The position numbers were made by a program, and so were the translations under genes. Positions 9,376-17,174 of a stretch of DNA of 64,000 nucleotides are shown here, piece after piece. Source of the stretch: Formosa sp030427735 (GTDB lineage Bacteria > Bacteroidota > Bacteroidia > Flavobacteriales > Flavobacteriaceae); assembly GCF_051200825.1 (NCBI RefSeq), contig NZ_CP195158.1, positions 2,480,001-2,544,000 on the forward strand, in the 5' to 3' direction. Numbering within the stretch: position 1 is the first letter of the stretch; each line of letters begins with the position of its first letter. The notes beneath the pieces were generated by a model, which ran no database searches, was not told the DNA's origin, and saw only the letters and a program-made list of their open reading frames with translations.

Positions 9376-10344
9376 ATGAAAATTTTAAAATATAACATAG
9401 TAGCTATTGCATTATTGAGTTGTACGGTCGGAATTGCGCAACAATTACCACAGTTTACCCAGTACATGTATAATACAATCTCTATAAACCCAGCATACAC
9501 TGGTAGTAGAGAAACCTTAAGTATTGTTGGTTTACACCGTAGCCAATGGGTAGGTATAGACGGAGCCCCTACAACACAAACGCTGTCTATTCACTCCCCT
9601 TTAAACAATGAAAAAATAGGGATTGGAGGTTCGTTTATACACGATGAACTTGGGCCTGAGAATTTCAACTATTTATATGCCAGTTTTTCTTACACCATTA
9701 ATACTGGTGAAAATTCTAAATTGGCCTTTGGTTTAAATGCAGGGTTTACGCAATATAGTTTAGATCAAGATTTTAGACTTAACAACCCAAACGATCCTGT
9801 AATTTATGGTATAGAAGATCGTTGGGCACCTAACTTTGGTGCTGGGGTGTACTGGCATTCTACAAAATGGTATTTAGGATTATCTACCCCTAGAATTCTA
9901 AATACAGATTATAATACTGATGAATACGAAGCCTTAGAACGAGTGAGCTACTACTTTACTGGAGGTTATGTATTCGACTTAGGAGATTACACTAAATTTA
10001 AGCCAGCATTTTTAATAAAAGCAACCAATGGTGCACCTCTGTCTTACGATTTAACTGCTAACTTTTTATTTTACGAAAAGCTATGGCTAGGTGTAGGTTT
10101 CAGACACAATCCTGGAGTTGATGGTAACGACCTACAAGATGGCCAAGTAGATTACAGTTTTAGAGGAACTCACGCTCTTGGTGGTTTGATCGATTTTCAA
10201 GTTTCTAAACAACTTCGAATTGGTTATGCCTACGAATTCCCTATAAATTCTGAAATTAGACACTACCAAAGTGGTACCCATGAACTTTTATTAATGTTCG
10301 AACTATTTAAAGAAAGACGTATTAAATCCCCTAGATATTTCTAA
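9376..10344 (+). CDS. PorP/SprF family type IX secretion outer-membrane protein
   Basis: A 322-residue protein with a signal peptide (residues 1-21, ending GIAQ) and the family hallmarks QFTQYMYNTISINPAYTGSR and LHRSQWVGIDGAPTTQTLS. The rest alternates short amphipathic strands as expected for an outer-membrane beta-barrel. SprF-type proteins pair with a specific type B CTD substrate and are needed for its secretion or surface attachment, for example SprF with SprB in Flavobacterium johnsoniae. It follows the giant adhesin by 11 bp and precedes the OmpA-family gene by 11 bp, so its likely client is the adhesin encoded upstream. Family assignment is firm; the partnership is inferred from the operon. 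Confidence 0.93.
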   Translation: MKILKYNIVAIALLSCTVGIAQQLPQFTQYMYNTISINPAYTGSRETLSIVGLHRSQWVGIDGAPTTQTLSIHSPLNNEKIGIGGSFIHDELGPENFNYLYASFSYTINTGENSKLAFGLNAGFTQYSLDQDFRLNNPNDPVIYGIEDRWAPNFGAGVYWHSTKWYLGLSTPRILNTDYNTDEYEALERVSYYFTGGYVFDLGDYTKFKPAFLIKATNGAPLSYDLTANFLFYEKLWLGVGFRHNPGVDGNDLQDGQVDYSFRGTHALGGLIDFQVSKQLRIGYAYEFPINSEIRHYQSGTHELLLMFELFKERRIKSPRYF

Positions 10345-10355
10345 AGCCGACTACT

Positions 10356-12305
10356 ATGAAAACAAAAATTATACTTACAATATTAGCACTTTCTACCACC
10401 TGCATCTTTGCGCAGAAAAAGGTGGCAGACAAGTTCTTCAAAAACTACGCTTATATAAAAGCAAGCGACTTATACCAAGAAGCTGTTAAAAAAGGAGATA
10501 GTAGCGAACACGTATTAACACGACTAGGCGATTGCTATTACAACAATTCCAATTCGGAAGAAGCCGCTATTTGGTATGCCGAAGCGGTTAAAAGATACGA
10601 CGATATCGATCCTATTTATTATTATAAATATGCACAATCCTTACGCAGTTTAGGTAATTACGAAGAAGCCATTATTTACCTTGAAAAATTTAACGAGCTT
10701 CAAGCTAACGAAGACCGTATTAAAGGTACAGATTTTGCCAACGTAGCGCTTTACGAAAAATTAAAAAGTACAGATAGTGTTTATGTGCAAATAAACAATT
10801 TACCGATTAACACCAAAAATTCAGATTTTGGTGGATTTGTAAAAGATAGCATATTTTATTTCGCCTCTGCTTCAAAAAAAAATAAAGAAGACTTATACGA
10901 TTGGAACAACGAGCCTTACTTAGATCTTTATCAATCTATTATTACGCCACCAAACGAAGGCGAAGAAGCTTTAAATTATAGCTATCCTAACTACATTAAA
11001 GGCGAGGGTATAAATTCAAAATATCACGAAGCAAGTATAGCTATAACCAGCGATGGTAAAACCATCTATTTTACAAGAGACAACCTAAACAAGCGCAATA
11101 AATTAAAGGCCGACAGAGAAGGAACATCTCATTTAATGATTTACAAAGCGTCTTACATCGATAGTACTTGGCAAGACATTAAAGAAGTACCTATTAACGA
11201 TGCAGTGTATTCTACAGGGCACCCTGCCTTAAGTCCAGATAACAAAACATTGTATTTTGTATCGGACAGAGAAGGTGGTTTTGGACAATCAGACATTTAC
11301 AAAGTTGCTATTTTAGGAGACGACAACTATGGTTTCCCAGTTAATTTAGGAGCTGCTGTAAACACCGAAGGTAAAGAAATGTTTCCTTTTGTAGACAAAG
11401 ATAATATGTTGTATTTCTCATCAGATAGTCATATCAACTTAGGGTTTTTAGACATCTTTAAATCTGATGTTTTACAAGGTGGTACTTCGGTAGAAAATTT
11501 AGGAGCTCCTTTTAATAGTGGTTACGACGATTTTGCTTACTATATCGATTCTGATAATGGTGTAGGTTACTTCTCATCTAACCGTGAAGGTGGTATGGGT
11601 AGCGATGATATCTATGGCTTCGAAATTTGCTCGCAAGTTATTAAAGGTACAGTTAGAGATGCCAGGTTCATGACGCCTCTAGCCTTTGCAACGGTTCAGT
11701 TAATTGATAATACAGGTAAAGTTATCGAACAACGTATGACTGGAGAAGATGGTTTATATTCGTTTAAAGTAAAATGTAACAGAGCTTACCATGTGTTAGG
11801 TAGCAAAGCAGATTATAAAGACGATTTAAAAGATGTAAACACATCTGTAAACAATGGTTTCGAAATCATTACAGATCTTAATCTAATTCCACTTATTATA
11901 GAAGATGAGATTGTTCTTAACCCAATTTATTTCGATTTCGATAAATGGGATATTAGAACAGATGCCGCTTACGAATTAGAAAATATTGTAAGCGTAATGA
12001 GAGAGCATCCTAATATGGTTATAAAAATTGAATCGCACACAGATAGCCGTGGTCCAGATAACTACAACTTAACCTTATCGGATAAACGTGCTAAATCTAC
12101 AAGAGATTATATCATATCTAGAGGTATTGATGCTAGCAGAATTGAAAGTGCTATTGGCTACGGAGAAACGCAATTGGTTAACGAATGTTCTAATGGTGTA
12201 AAATGTACTAAAGAACAACACCAAGCGAACAGACGTTCTAAATTCATCATCTTAAAAGATGAGGCTGAAACAACTGCACCTGCAGAGCCTACAGATGAAG
12301 ATTAA
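10356..12305 (+). CDS. OmpA-family protein with TPR, WD40-like and CarboxypepD-like domains (PorE-like architecture)
   Basis: 649 residues. A signal peptide (1-19, ending IFAQ) is followed by TPR-like helices at about 35-130, WD40/PD40 beta-propeller strands at about 220-420 (TSDGKTIYFTRDN, SPDNKTLYFVSDREGG, YFSSNREGGMGSDDIY), a carboxypeptidase regulatory-like domain near 430-510 and an OmpA_C peptidoglycan-binding domain at about 525-640 (YFDFDKWDIR, ESHTDSRGPDNYN, RRS). This order matches PorE of the Porphyromonas type IX machinery, which ties the translocon to peptidoglycan. Unlike PorE, an obvious lipobox is not seen (STTC followed by IFAQ is ambiguous). It is the last gene of the adhesin operon and is followed by a strong terminator. 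Periplasmic anchoring of the adhesin/SprF complex is a reasonable inference. Confidence 0.88.
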   Translation: MKTKIILTILALSTTCIFAQKKVADKFFKNYAYIKASDLYQEAVKKGDSSEHVLTRLGDCYYNNSNSEEAAIWYAEAVKRYDDIDPIYYYKYAQSLRSLGNYEEAIIYLEKFNELQANEDRIKGTDFANVALYEKLKSTDSVYVQINNLPINTKNSDFGGFVKDSIFYFASASKKNKEDLYDWNNEPYLDLYQSIITPPNEGEEALNYSYPNYIKGEGINSKYHEASIAITSDGKTIYFTRDNLNKRNKLKADREGTSHLMIYKASYIDSTWQDIKEVPINDAVYSTGHPALSPDNKTLYFVSDREGGFGQSDIYKVAILGDDNYGFPVNLGAAVNTEGKEMFPFVDKDNMLYFSSDSHINLGFLDIFKSDVLQGGTSVENLGAPFNSGYDDFAYYIDSDNGVGYFSSNREGGMGSDDIYGFEICSQVIKGTVRDARFMTPLAFATVQLIDNTGKVIEQRMTGEDGLYSFKVKCNRAYHVLGSKADYKDDLKDVNTSVNNGFEIITDLNLIPLIIEDEIVLNPIYFDFDKWDIRTDAAYELENIVSVMREHPNMVIKIESHTDSRGPDNYNLTLSDKRAKSTRDYIISRGIDASRIESAIGYGETQLVNECSNGVKCTKEQHQANRRSKFIILKDEAETTAPAEPTDED

Positions 12306-12350
12306 AATAATAACAGCCACTACTCTATTTGGCTATTACTGTTAAACTAA

Positions 12351-12388
12351 AAAATCCTTGCTTTTAATGTTAAAGCAAGGATTTTTTG
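12351..12388 (+). terminator. Intrinsic terminator of the adhesin operon
   Basis: A 12-bp perfect stem (AATCCTTGCTTT paired with AAAGCAAGGATT) with a 7-8 base loop and a following T-run, 45 bp after the OmpA-family stop codon. The A-run on the left side would also give some activity on the opposite strand. Confidence 0.9.
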
Positions 12389-12611
12389 TTTCTGTGAATA
12401 TTGTTTCAATACGGCGTTTTCACACAAGAATTAAACCATATAAAACTCATATACATCCTTTAAACAATCATATTCCTATCTATAATGAATTCTTTTAAAA
12501 GCTAAATTAAAGCTCGTAATGTTTTTTCTATCCCTTTATTGAGAGTATTACATAGCTTAAATGATAAGCAAAAATAAAATGTAAACATTACAACACAGTC
12601 GGTTTCTATTC

Positions 12612-12712
12612 AACGAAATTCATGCGGTTTTGCCACAAATACACAAATGTATCCAATAGTATCAAATTAATTTATTCGTGAATTAGTGGCTAAAAAATAT
12701 AGAAACTGAAAG
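12612..12712. repeat. 101-bp dispersed/palindromic repeat, copy 1
   Basis: Nearly identical to 12871-12971 (a few substitutions, no gaps). The core 12632-12690 is an imperfect hairpin: GCCACAAATACACAAAT at the left, ATTCGTGAATTAGTGGC at the right. It has no coding capacity. Size, hairpin and intergenic setting resemble REP- or MITE-like elements; GCCAC...GTGGC elements of this look are seen in other Flavobacteriaceae, which I state from memory only. Confidence 0.85.
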
Positions 12713-12870
12713 CCCCTACGGAGAAAGTAAATAGTTACAATTAAAATATGTTTTAGCTGTTACATGCTCTTTTTAAATTAAAAACTTATTGTTACGATTT
12801 GTGTAAAGTCTTCAATTAAAATGGCTCATCACAATTTAACAGAAACCAATAGGTTTTCTATACTACAATA

Positions 12871-12971
12871 AACGAAATTCATGCGGTTTTGCCACAAATA
12901 CACAAATGTATCCAATAGTATCAAATTAATTTATTCGTGAATTTGTGGCTGAAAAATATAGAAATTGAAAG
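12871..12971. repeat. 101-bp dispersed/palindromic repeat, copy 2
   Basis: Second copy, same orientation, 259 bp after copy 1. The hairpin core is 12891-12949. The right arm ends ATTTGTGGC, which pairs better with the left arm than in copy 1, so this copy may be nearer the ancestral hairpin. Confidence 0.85.
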
Positions 12972-13039
12972 TCATCATCTAAAAGCTATATAACCATAAA
13001 CTTCTTCAATCTTTATTTTAAAGCCCACTATTAAGCATA

Positions 13040-13070
13040 AAAAAATCCCGAGAGGTTGTCTCGGGATTCT
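13040..13070 (-). terminator. Intrinsic terminator of the TPR gene
   Basis: On the minus strand AATCCCGAGA and TCTCGGGATT form a 10-bp perfect stem followed by a T-run, 25 bp after the TPR gene stop. Confidence 0.9.
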
Positions 13071-13094
13071 TTGATAATGTAAAACTTTATTGCT

Positions 13095-14339
13095 TTAGTT
13101 AGCAGCATCTAATTTAGCTTGCACTACTTTAGCTTTATCAGTTTCACCTAACGCGTTATAAATGTTAATTAACTGTTGGTAAACGTTTGGATCTGGCTTT
13201 GCATTTTTACCAATAAAATCTTCTAGAACTTTGGCACCATCGTTAAACAAACCTGTTTTTTTAGCACGTAATTCGTCGTAACGCTTATTATCTGCAGCAC
13301 TTGTACCTAGGTTATTCATTTCTGCAATAAAAGCATTACCTTCATCGATATAGGTTGTAGATAAGTTTAAAACTGCATCGGAATAATCTGGTTTTAATGC
13401 CAATGCCTTATTAAACGCATTTCTAGCTGCATCGAAATCTTTATTCTTCAATGATATTACACCAATGTTATAATATAAATTTTCGTTATTTGGTTGCTTT
13501 TTAACCGCCTCTTCCATTAAAGATTTAAACTTATCTGTATCTTCTAATTCTAAATATAAATTAGCTTCTGTTAAAATTAAATCTACATTTTCAGGATCGT
13601 TTTTACGTGCTTTCTTTACAGCTTCTAAAGCTTCGGCACTTTTACCTTGAGACACGTATATTAAAGCTATGTTTTTAGTAATCTCAGCTTCTTTACTTTC
13701 GGTTGTACGCTGACCTGGGTTGGAATGAGATTTAGCCTTTACATATAAATCACGTTGATTTTTAGACATGATCTCTTCTTCGCCAGATTCGATATTTGTT
13801 GCGTAATATTGCGTCTCGATACCTTTATAACCTAAATCATCTAATTTTAAATAGTGTTTTAAAGCTGTATCGTAATCTTGATCGCTTACAGCGCTAATAG
13901 CCGCATAGTATAAATATGTAGTGTCTTGAGGCATAATGTTATACAACTGCTCAAATTCTGTAGCTGCAACAGCGTATTTTTTGTCTTTAAAATCGTTGTT
14001 CGCCTTTATTAAGTAAGTGTTTTGCATGTTTTGCTTAAACTCCTTTACTTCAGCATTCATATCGTCGCCAACCATTCCTAAGCTTTCTATCGCTTTGTTA
14101 ACATCGTCTGGCGATCCGGCGCCATTTGCGTATAATGCTTCTGCTTGTAAGAAATAGTATTGCGATTTGTATTTATCATCTATTGATGATAACATAGGCT
14201 CTACTTGGTTTAAAGCTGCTTTTGCCTCAGCATAATTATTGCTTTTTATGGCCTTTTCTGCTGTTTTTAACTCTTTTTTTTGAGCTATTGCAAACGCACT
14301 TGCAGATAAAGCTAAAGCAACTATAACTTGTTTTTTCAT
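13095..14339 (-). CDS. Secreted tetratricopeptide repeat protein
   Basis: 414 residues from ATG at 14339; an upstream TTG at 14348 is less likely because MKKQVIVALALSASAFAIAQ is a complete signal peptide. After cleavage near residue 20 the protein is helical, with TPR units throughout, clearest at about residues 245-320 (LTEANLYLELED, NLYYNIGVISLKNKDFDAAR, NKALALKPDYSDAVLNLS). Probably a periplasmic scaffold; no enzyme motif is visible. It starts 26 bp after gyrA on the same strand and has its own terminator, so gyrA and this gene probably share a transcript. The partner protein is unknown. Confidence 0.85.
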   Translation of the reverse strand: MKKQVIVALALSASAFAIAQKKELKTAEKAIKSNNYAEAKAALNQVEPMLSSIDDKYKSQYYFLQAEALYANGAGSPDDVNKAIESLGMVGDDMNAEVKEFKQNMQNTYLIKANNDFKDKKYAVAATEFEQLYNIMPQDTTYLYYAAISAVSDQDYDTALKHYLKLDDLGYKGIETQYYATNIESGEEEIMSKNQRDLYVKAKSHSNPGQRTTESKEAEITKNIALIYVSQGKSAEALEAVKKARKNDPENVDLILTEANLYLELEDTDKFKSLMEEAVKKQPNNENLYYNIGVISLKNKDFDAARNAFNKALALKPDYSDAVLNLSTTYIDEGNAFIAEMNNLGTSAADNKRYDELRAKKTGLFNDGAKVLEDFIGKNAKPDPNVYQQLINIYNALGETDKAKVVQAKLDAAN

Positions 14340-14365
14340 TGTAATCAAATTAAGTTTAAACGTTT

Positions 14366-16915
14366 TTAATTGTTTTCTAGGTTGTTATTTTCTATAGTTG
14401 AATTATCGCCATTTTCTGGTGATGTAGTTTCTATATCTTCTATAATTTCATCTTCTTCATGCATCACTTTTGCAACAGCTGCAATTGAATCAGAATTTTT
14501 TAAATTAATCAATTTTACACCTTGTGTGGCACGTCCCATAACACGCAAATCTTGTACCGCAATTCTAATTGCAATTCCAGATTTATTAATAATCATTAAG
14601 TCGTCTGTATCGGCTACACTCTTAATTGCCACTAATTTACCTGTTTTTTCTGTAATAGAAATGGTTTTTACACCTTTTCCGCCACGGTTGGTTACACGGT
14701 ATACTGGTTCTCCATCTTCTGGATCGTCTATGTACGTACGCTTTCCATATCCGTTTTCTGAAACTACCAATACCGATTCTTCCTGTGGATTTTCAATAGC
14801 AATCATTCCAATAACCTCATCGTCTTCGCTAGCTAATGTAATACCACGAACTCCCGAAGCACTTCTACCCATAGGTCTGGTTTTGGCTTCTTCAAATCGG
14901 ATAGCTTTACCAGATTTTAAGGCCAACATCACTTGGCTGTTACCTGTGGTTAATTTGGCCTCTAACAGCTCGTCGTCTTCTTTAATGGTAATGGCATTAA
15001 TACCATTGGTACGCGGACGCGAATACTGCTCTAAAGACGTTTTTTTAACCTGACCATTTTTAGTGGCCATAATAACGTAATGGTTATTAATATACGCTTC
15101 GTCTTTCAGATCTTGAGTACAGATAAAGGCCATAACCTTATCGTCTTGCTCTATATTGATTAAGTTTTGAATAGCACGCCCTTTAGAGGTTTTAGTGCCT
15201 TCTGGTACTTCGTAAACACGCATCCAGAAACATTTACCCTTTTGAGTGAAGAACAACATGTATTGATGGTTGGTACCAACAAATAAATGCTCTAAGAAAT
15301 CTTCATTTCTAGTGGTTGATGCTTTTTGGCCTACCCCTCCTCTGTTTTGTGTTTTGTATTCCGATAACGAGGTACGTTTGATATAACCCGCATGCGAAAT
15401 GGTAATAACCACCTTCTCGTCAGGAATCATATCTTCTATACTTAAATCGCCACCAGCATATTCTATCGTTGAGCGACGCTCGTCTCCGTATTTTTCTTTC
15501 ACCACAAGAAGTTCTTCCTTAATGATATCCATACGACGTTCTTTCTTGTCTAAGATATCTTTTAAGTCTTCTATGGTTTTCATGATTTCTTCGTACTCCG
15601 AACGCAGTTTATCTTGCTCCAGACCTGTTAATTGGCGTAATCGCATTTCTACGATAGCTTTAGCCTGAATTTCGGAAAGTTTAAAGCGCTCTATTAATTT
15701 TTCTCTGGCTTCATCGGCATTCGATGACGCTCTAATAATGGCTATAACCTCATCAATATTATCCGATGCTATAATTAAACCTTCTAAAATATGGGCACGT
15801 TCTTCGGCTTTACGCAATTCGTAAGTGGTACGTCTAACCACAACTTCGTGTCTGTGCTCTACGAAGTGATGTATTAAATCTTTTAAATTTAATAACTCTG
15901 GTCTCCCTTTTACTAGGGCAATATTATTTACGCTAAACGATGTTTGTAATTGCGTATATTTAAACAACTTATTTAAAACGATATTTGGAATGGCATCGCG
16001 TTTTAAAACATAAACAATACGCATACCGTTTCTGTCGGACTCGTCTCGAATGGTAGAAATGCCATCTAATTTCTTTTCGTTTACCAAATCGGCAGTTTTT
16101 TTAATCATTTCTGCTTTATTAACTTGGTAAGGAATTTCGTTAACCACTATACATTCGCGTCCGTTCACTTCCTCTATGTTCGCCTTAGCACGCATTACAA
16201 TACGCCCGCGACCAGTATGAAATGCTTCTTTTACACCATCGTAACCATAAATGGTACCTCCTGTAGGGAAATCTGGTGCTTTAATATATTTTATAAGTTC
16301 ATCTATTTCGATGTCGCTATTATCTATAAAAGCTATAGTACCGTCTACCACTTCGCTTAAATTATGCGGTGGCATATTGGTAGCCATACCTACTGCAATA
16401 CCAGAAGCTCCGTTTACAAGTAAACCTGGAATACGGGTTGGAAGCACGGTTGGCTCCTGCAGGGTATCATCAAAATTTAATTTATGATCTACTGTTTCTT
16501 TATCGATATCTGCCAACATGTCTTCCGATATCTTACGCATACGTGCTTCGGTGTAACGCATTGCTGCAGGACTATCGCCATCGATCGAGCCAAAATTCCC
16601 TTGGCCATCTACCAACATATATCTTAAACTCCAATCTTGGGCCATACGTACCATGGTATCGTAAACCGACGAATCGCCGTGTGGGTGGTACTTACCAAGT
16701 ACTTCCCCAACTATTCTTGCAGACTTTTTATAAGCCGAACTTGCTTTAACTCCCAATTCGTGCATTCCAAACAAAACACGTCTATGAACAGGTTTTAAAC
16801 CATCTCTAACATCTGGAAGAGCACGTGACACTATGACGGACATTGAGTAATCAATGTAAGCCGTTTTCATTTCATCTTCAATATTAATTGGAATAAGCTT
16901 TTCTCCTTCTGCCAT
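14366..16915 (-). CDS. gyrA: DNA gyrase subunit A
   Basis: 849 residues. The breakage-reunion domain is at about 1-500 with catalytic Tyr121 in AAMRYTEARM. The quinolone-determining region reads KYHPHGDSSVYDT with Ser82 and Asp86, the sensitive-type residues at the E. coli Ser83 and Asp87 positions. The C-terminal half carries the DNA-wrapping beta-pinwheel blades; a GyrA-box-like QNRGGVG near residue 525 supports GyrA rather than ParC. An acidic tail (EEDEIIEDIE and Asn-rich end) closes the protein. With GyrB, encoded elsewhere, it introduces negative supercoils using ATP. It is divergent from clpC across a 259-bp spacer and is followed by a TPR gene on the same strand. Confidence 0.97.
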   Translation of the reverse strand: MAEGEKLIPINIEDEMKTAYIDYSMSVIVSRALPDVRDGLKPVHRRVLFGMHELGVKASSAYKKSARIVGEVLGKYHPHGDSSVYDTMVRMAQDWSLRYMLVDGQGNFGSIDGDSPAAMRYTEARMRKISEDMLADIDKETVDHKLNFDDTLQEPTVLPTRIPGLLVNGASGIAVGMATNMPPHNLSEVVDGTIAFIDNSDIEIDELIKYIKAPDFPTGGTIYGYDGVKEAFHTGRGRIVMRAKANIEEVNGRECIVVNEIPYQVNKAEMIKKTADLVNEKKLDGISTIRDESDRNGMRIVYVLKRDAIPNIVLNKLFKYTQLQTSFSVNNIALVKGRPELLNLKDLIHHFVEHRHEVVVRRTTYELRKAEERAHILEGLIIASDNIDEVIAIIRASSNADEAREKLIERFKLSEIQAKAIVEMRLRQLTGLEQDKLRSEYEEIMKTIEDLKDILDKKERRMDIIKEELLVVKEKYGDERRSTIEYAGGDLSIEDMIPDEKVVITISHAGYIKRTSLSEYKTQNRGGVGQKASTTRNEDFLEHLFVGTNHQYMLFFTQKGKCFWMRVYEVPEGTKTSKGRAIQNLINIEQDDKVMAFICTQDLKDEAYINNHYVIMATKNGQVKKTSLEQYSRPRTNGINAITIKEDDELLEAKLTTGNSQVMLALKSGKAIRFEEAKTRPMGRSASGVRGITLASEDDEVIGMIAIENPQEESVLVVSENGYGKRTYIDDPEDGEPVYRVTNRGGKGVKTISITEKTGKLVAIKSVADTDDLMIINKSGIAIRIAVQDLRVMGRATQGVKLINLKNSDSIAAVAKVMHEEDEIIEDIETTSPENGDNSTIENNNLENN

Positions 16916-17174
16916 CTATAAAATAATTTAGTTATCTTGTGTGTTTCAAATCGTGCTAATATAACCATTTCATCAGTCATAGCAGGCGATTTAACAGGGT
17001 TTTTGACACTTTTTATTAACAATTATCGTGCCTATATTAGTTAATAAGTAAGAGGTTAATTATTTTGATTTAATAAAGTTTTTTTTTCTATTAGCATAAA
17101 TCATATAATTTAAGGTACGCTTTTTGACTTTAGTAATATGTTTTAGTAATTTTAATGCAGAAAGGATTTAATTT

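Larger units (their letters stand above)
12306..13094. other. Gene-free region with terminators and a duplicated 101-bp element
   Basis: No open frame with gene-like character. It contains the terminator of the adhesin operon (12351-12388), two copies of a 101-bp repeat (12612-12712 and 12871-12971) and the terminator of the minus-strand TPR gene (13040-13070). The rest is AT-rich sequence in which I recognise nothing. Confidence 0.75.

Noticed and set aside
12612..12971. CRISPR array
   Set aside because: Only two 101-bp copies, far longer than CRISPR repeats, with a single spacer of 158 bp and no cas gene.
14370..15053. 227-codon antisense frame in gyrA
   Set aside because: Complete overlap with a certain gene and Ser/Phe/Ile-rich shadow composition.
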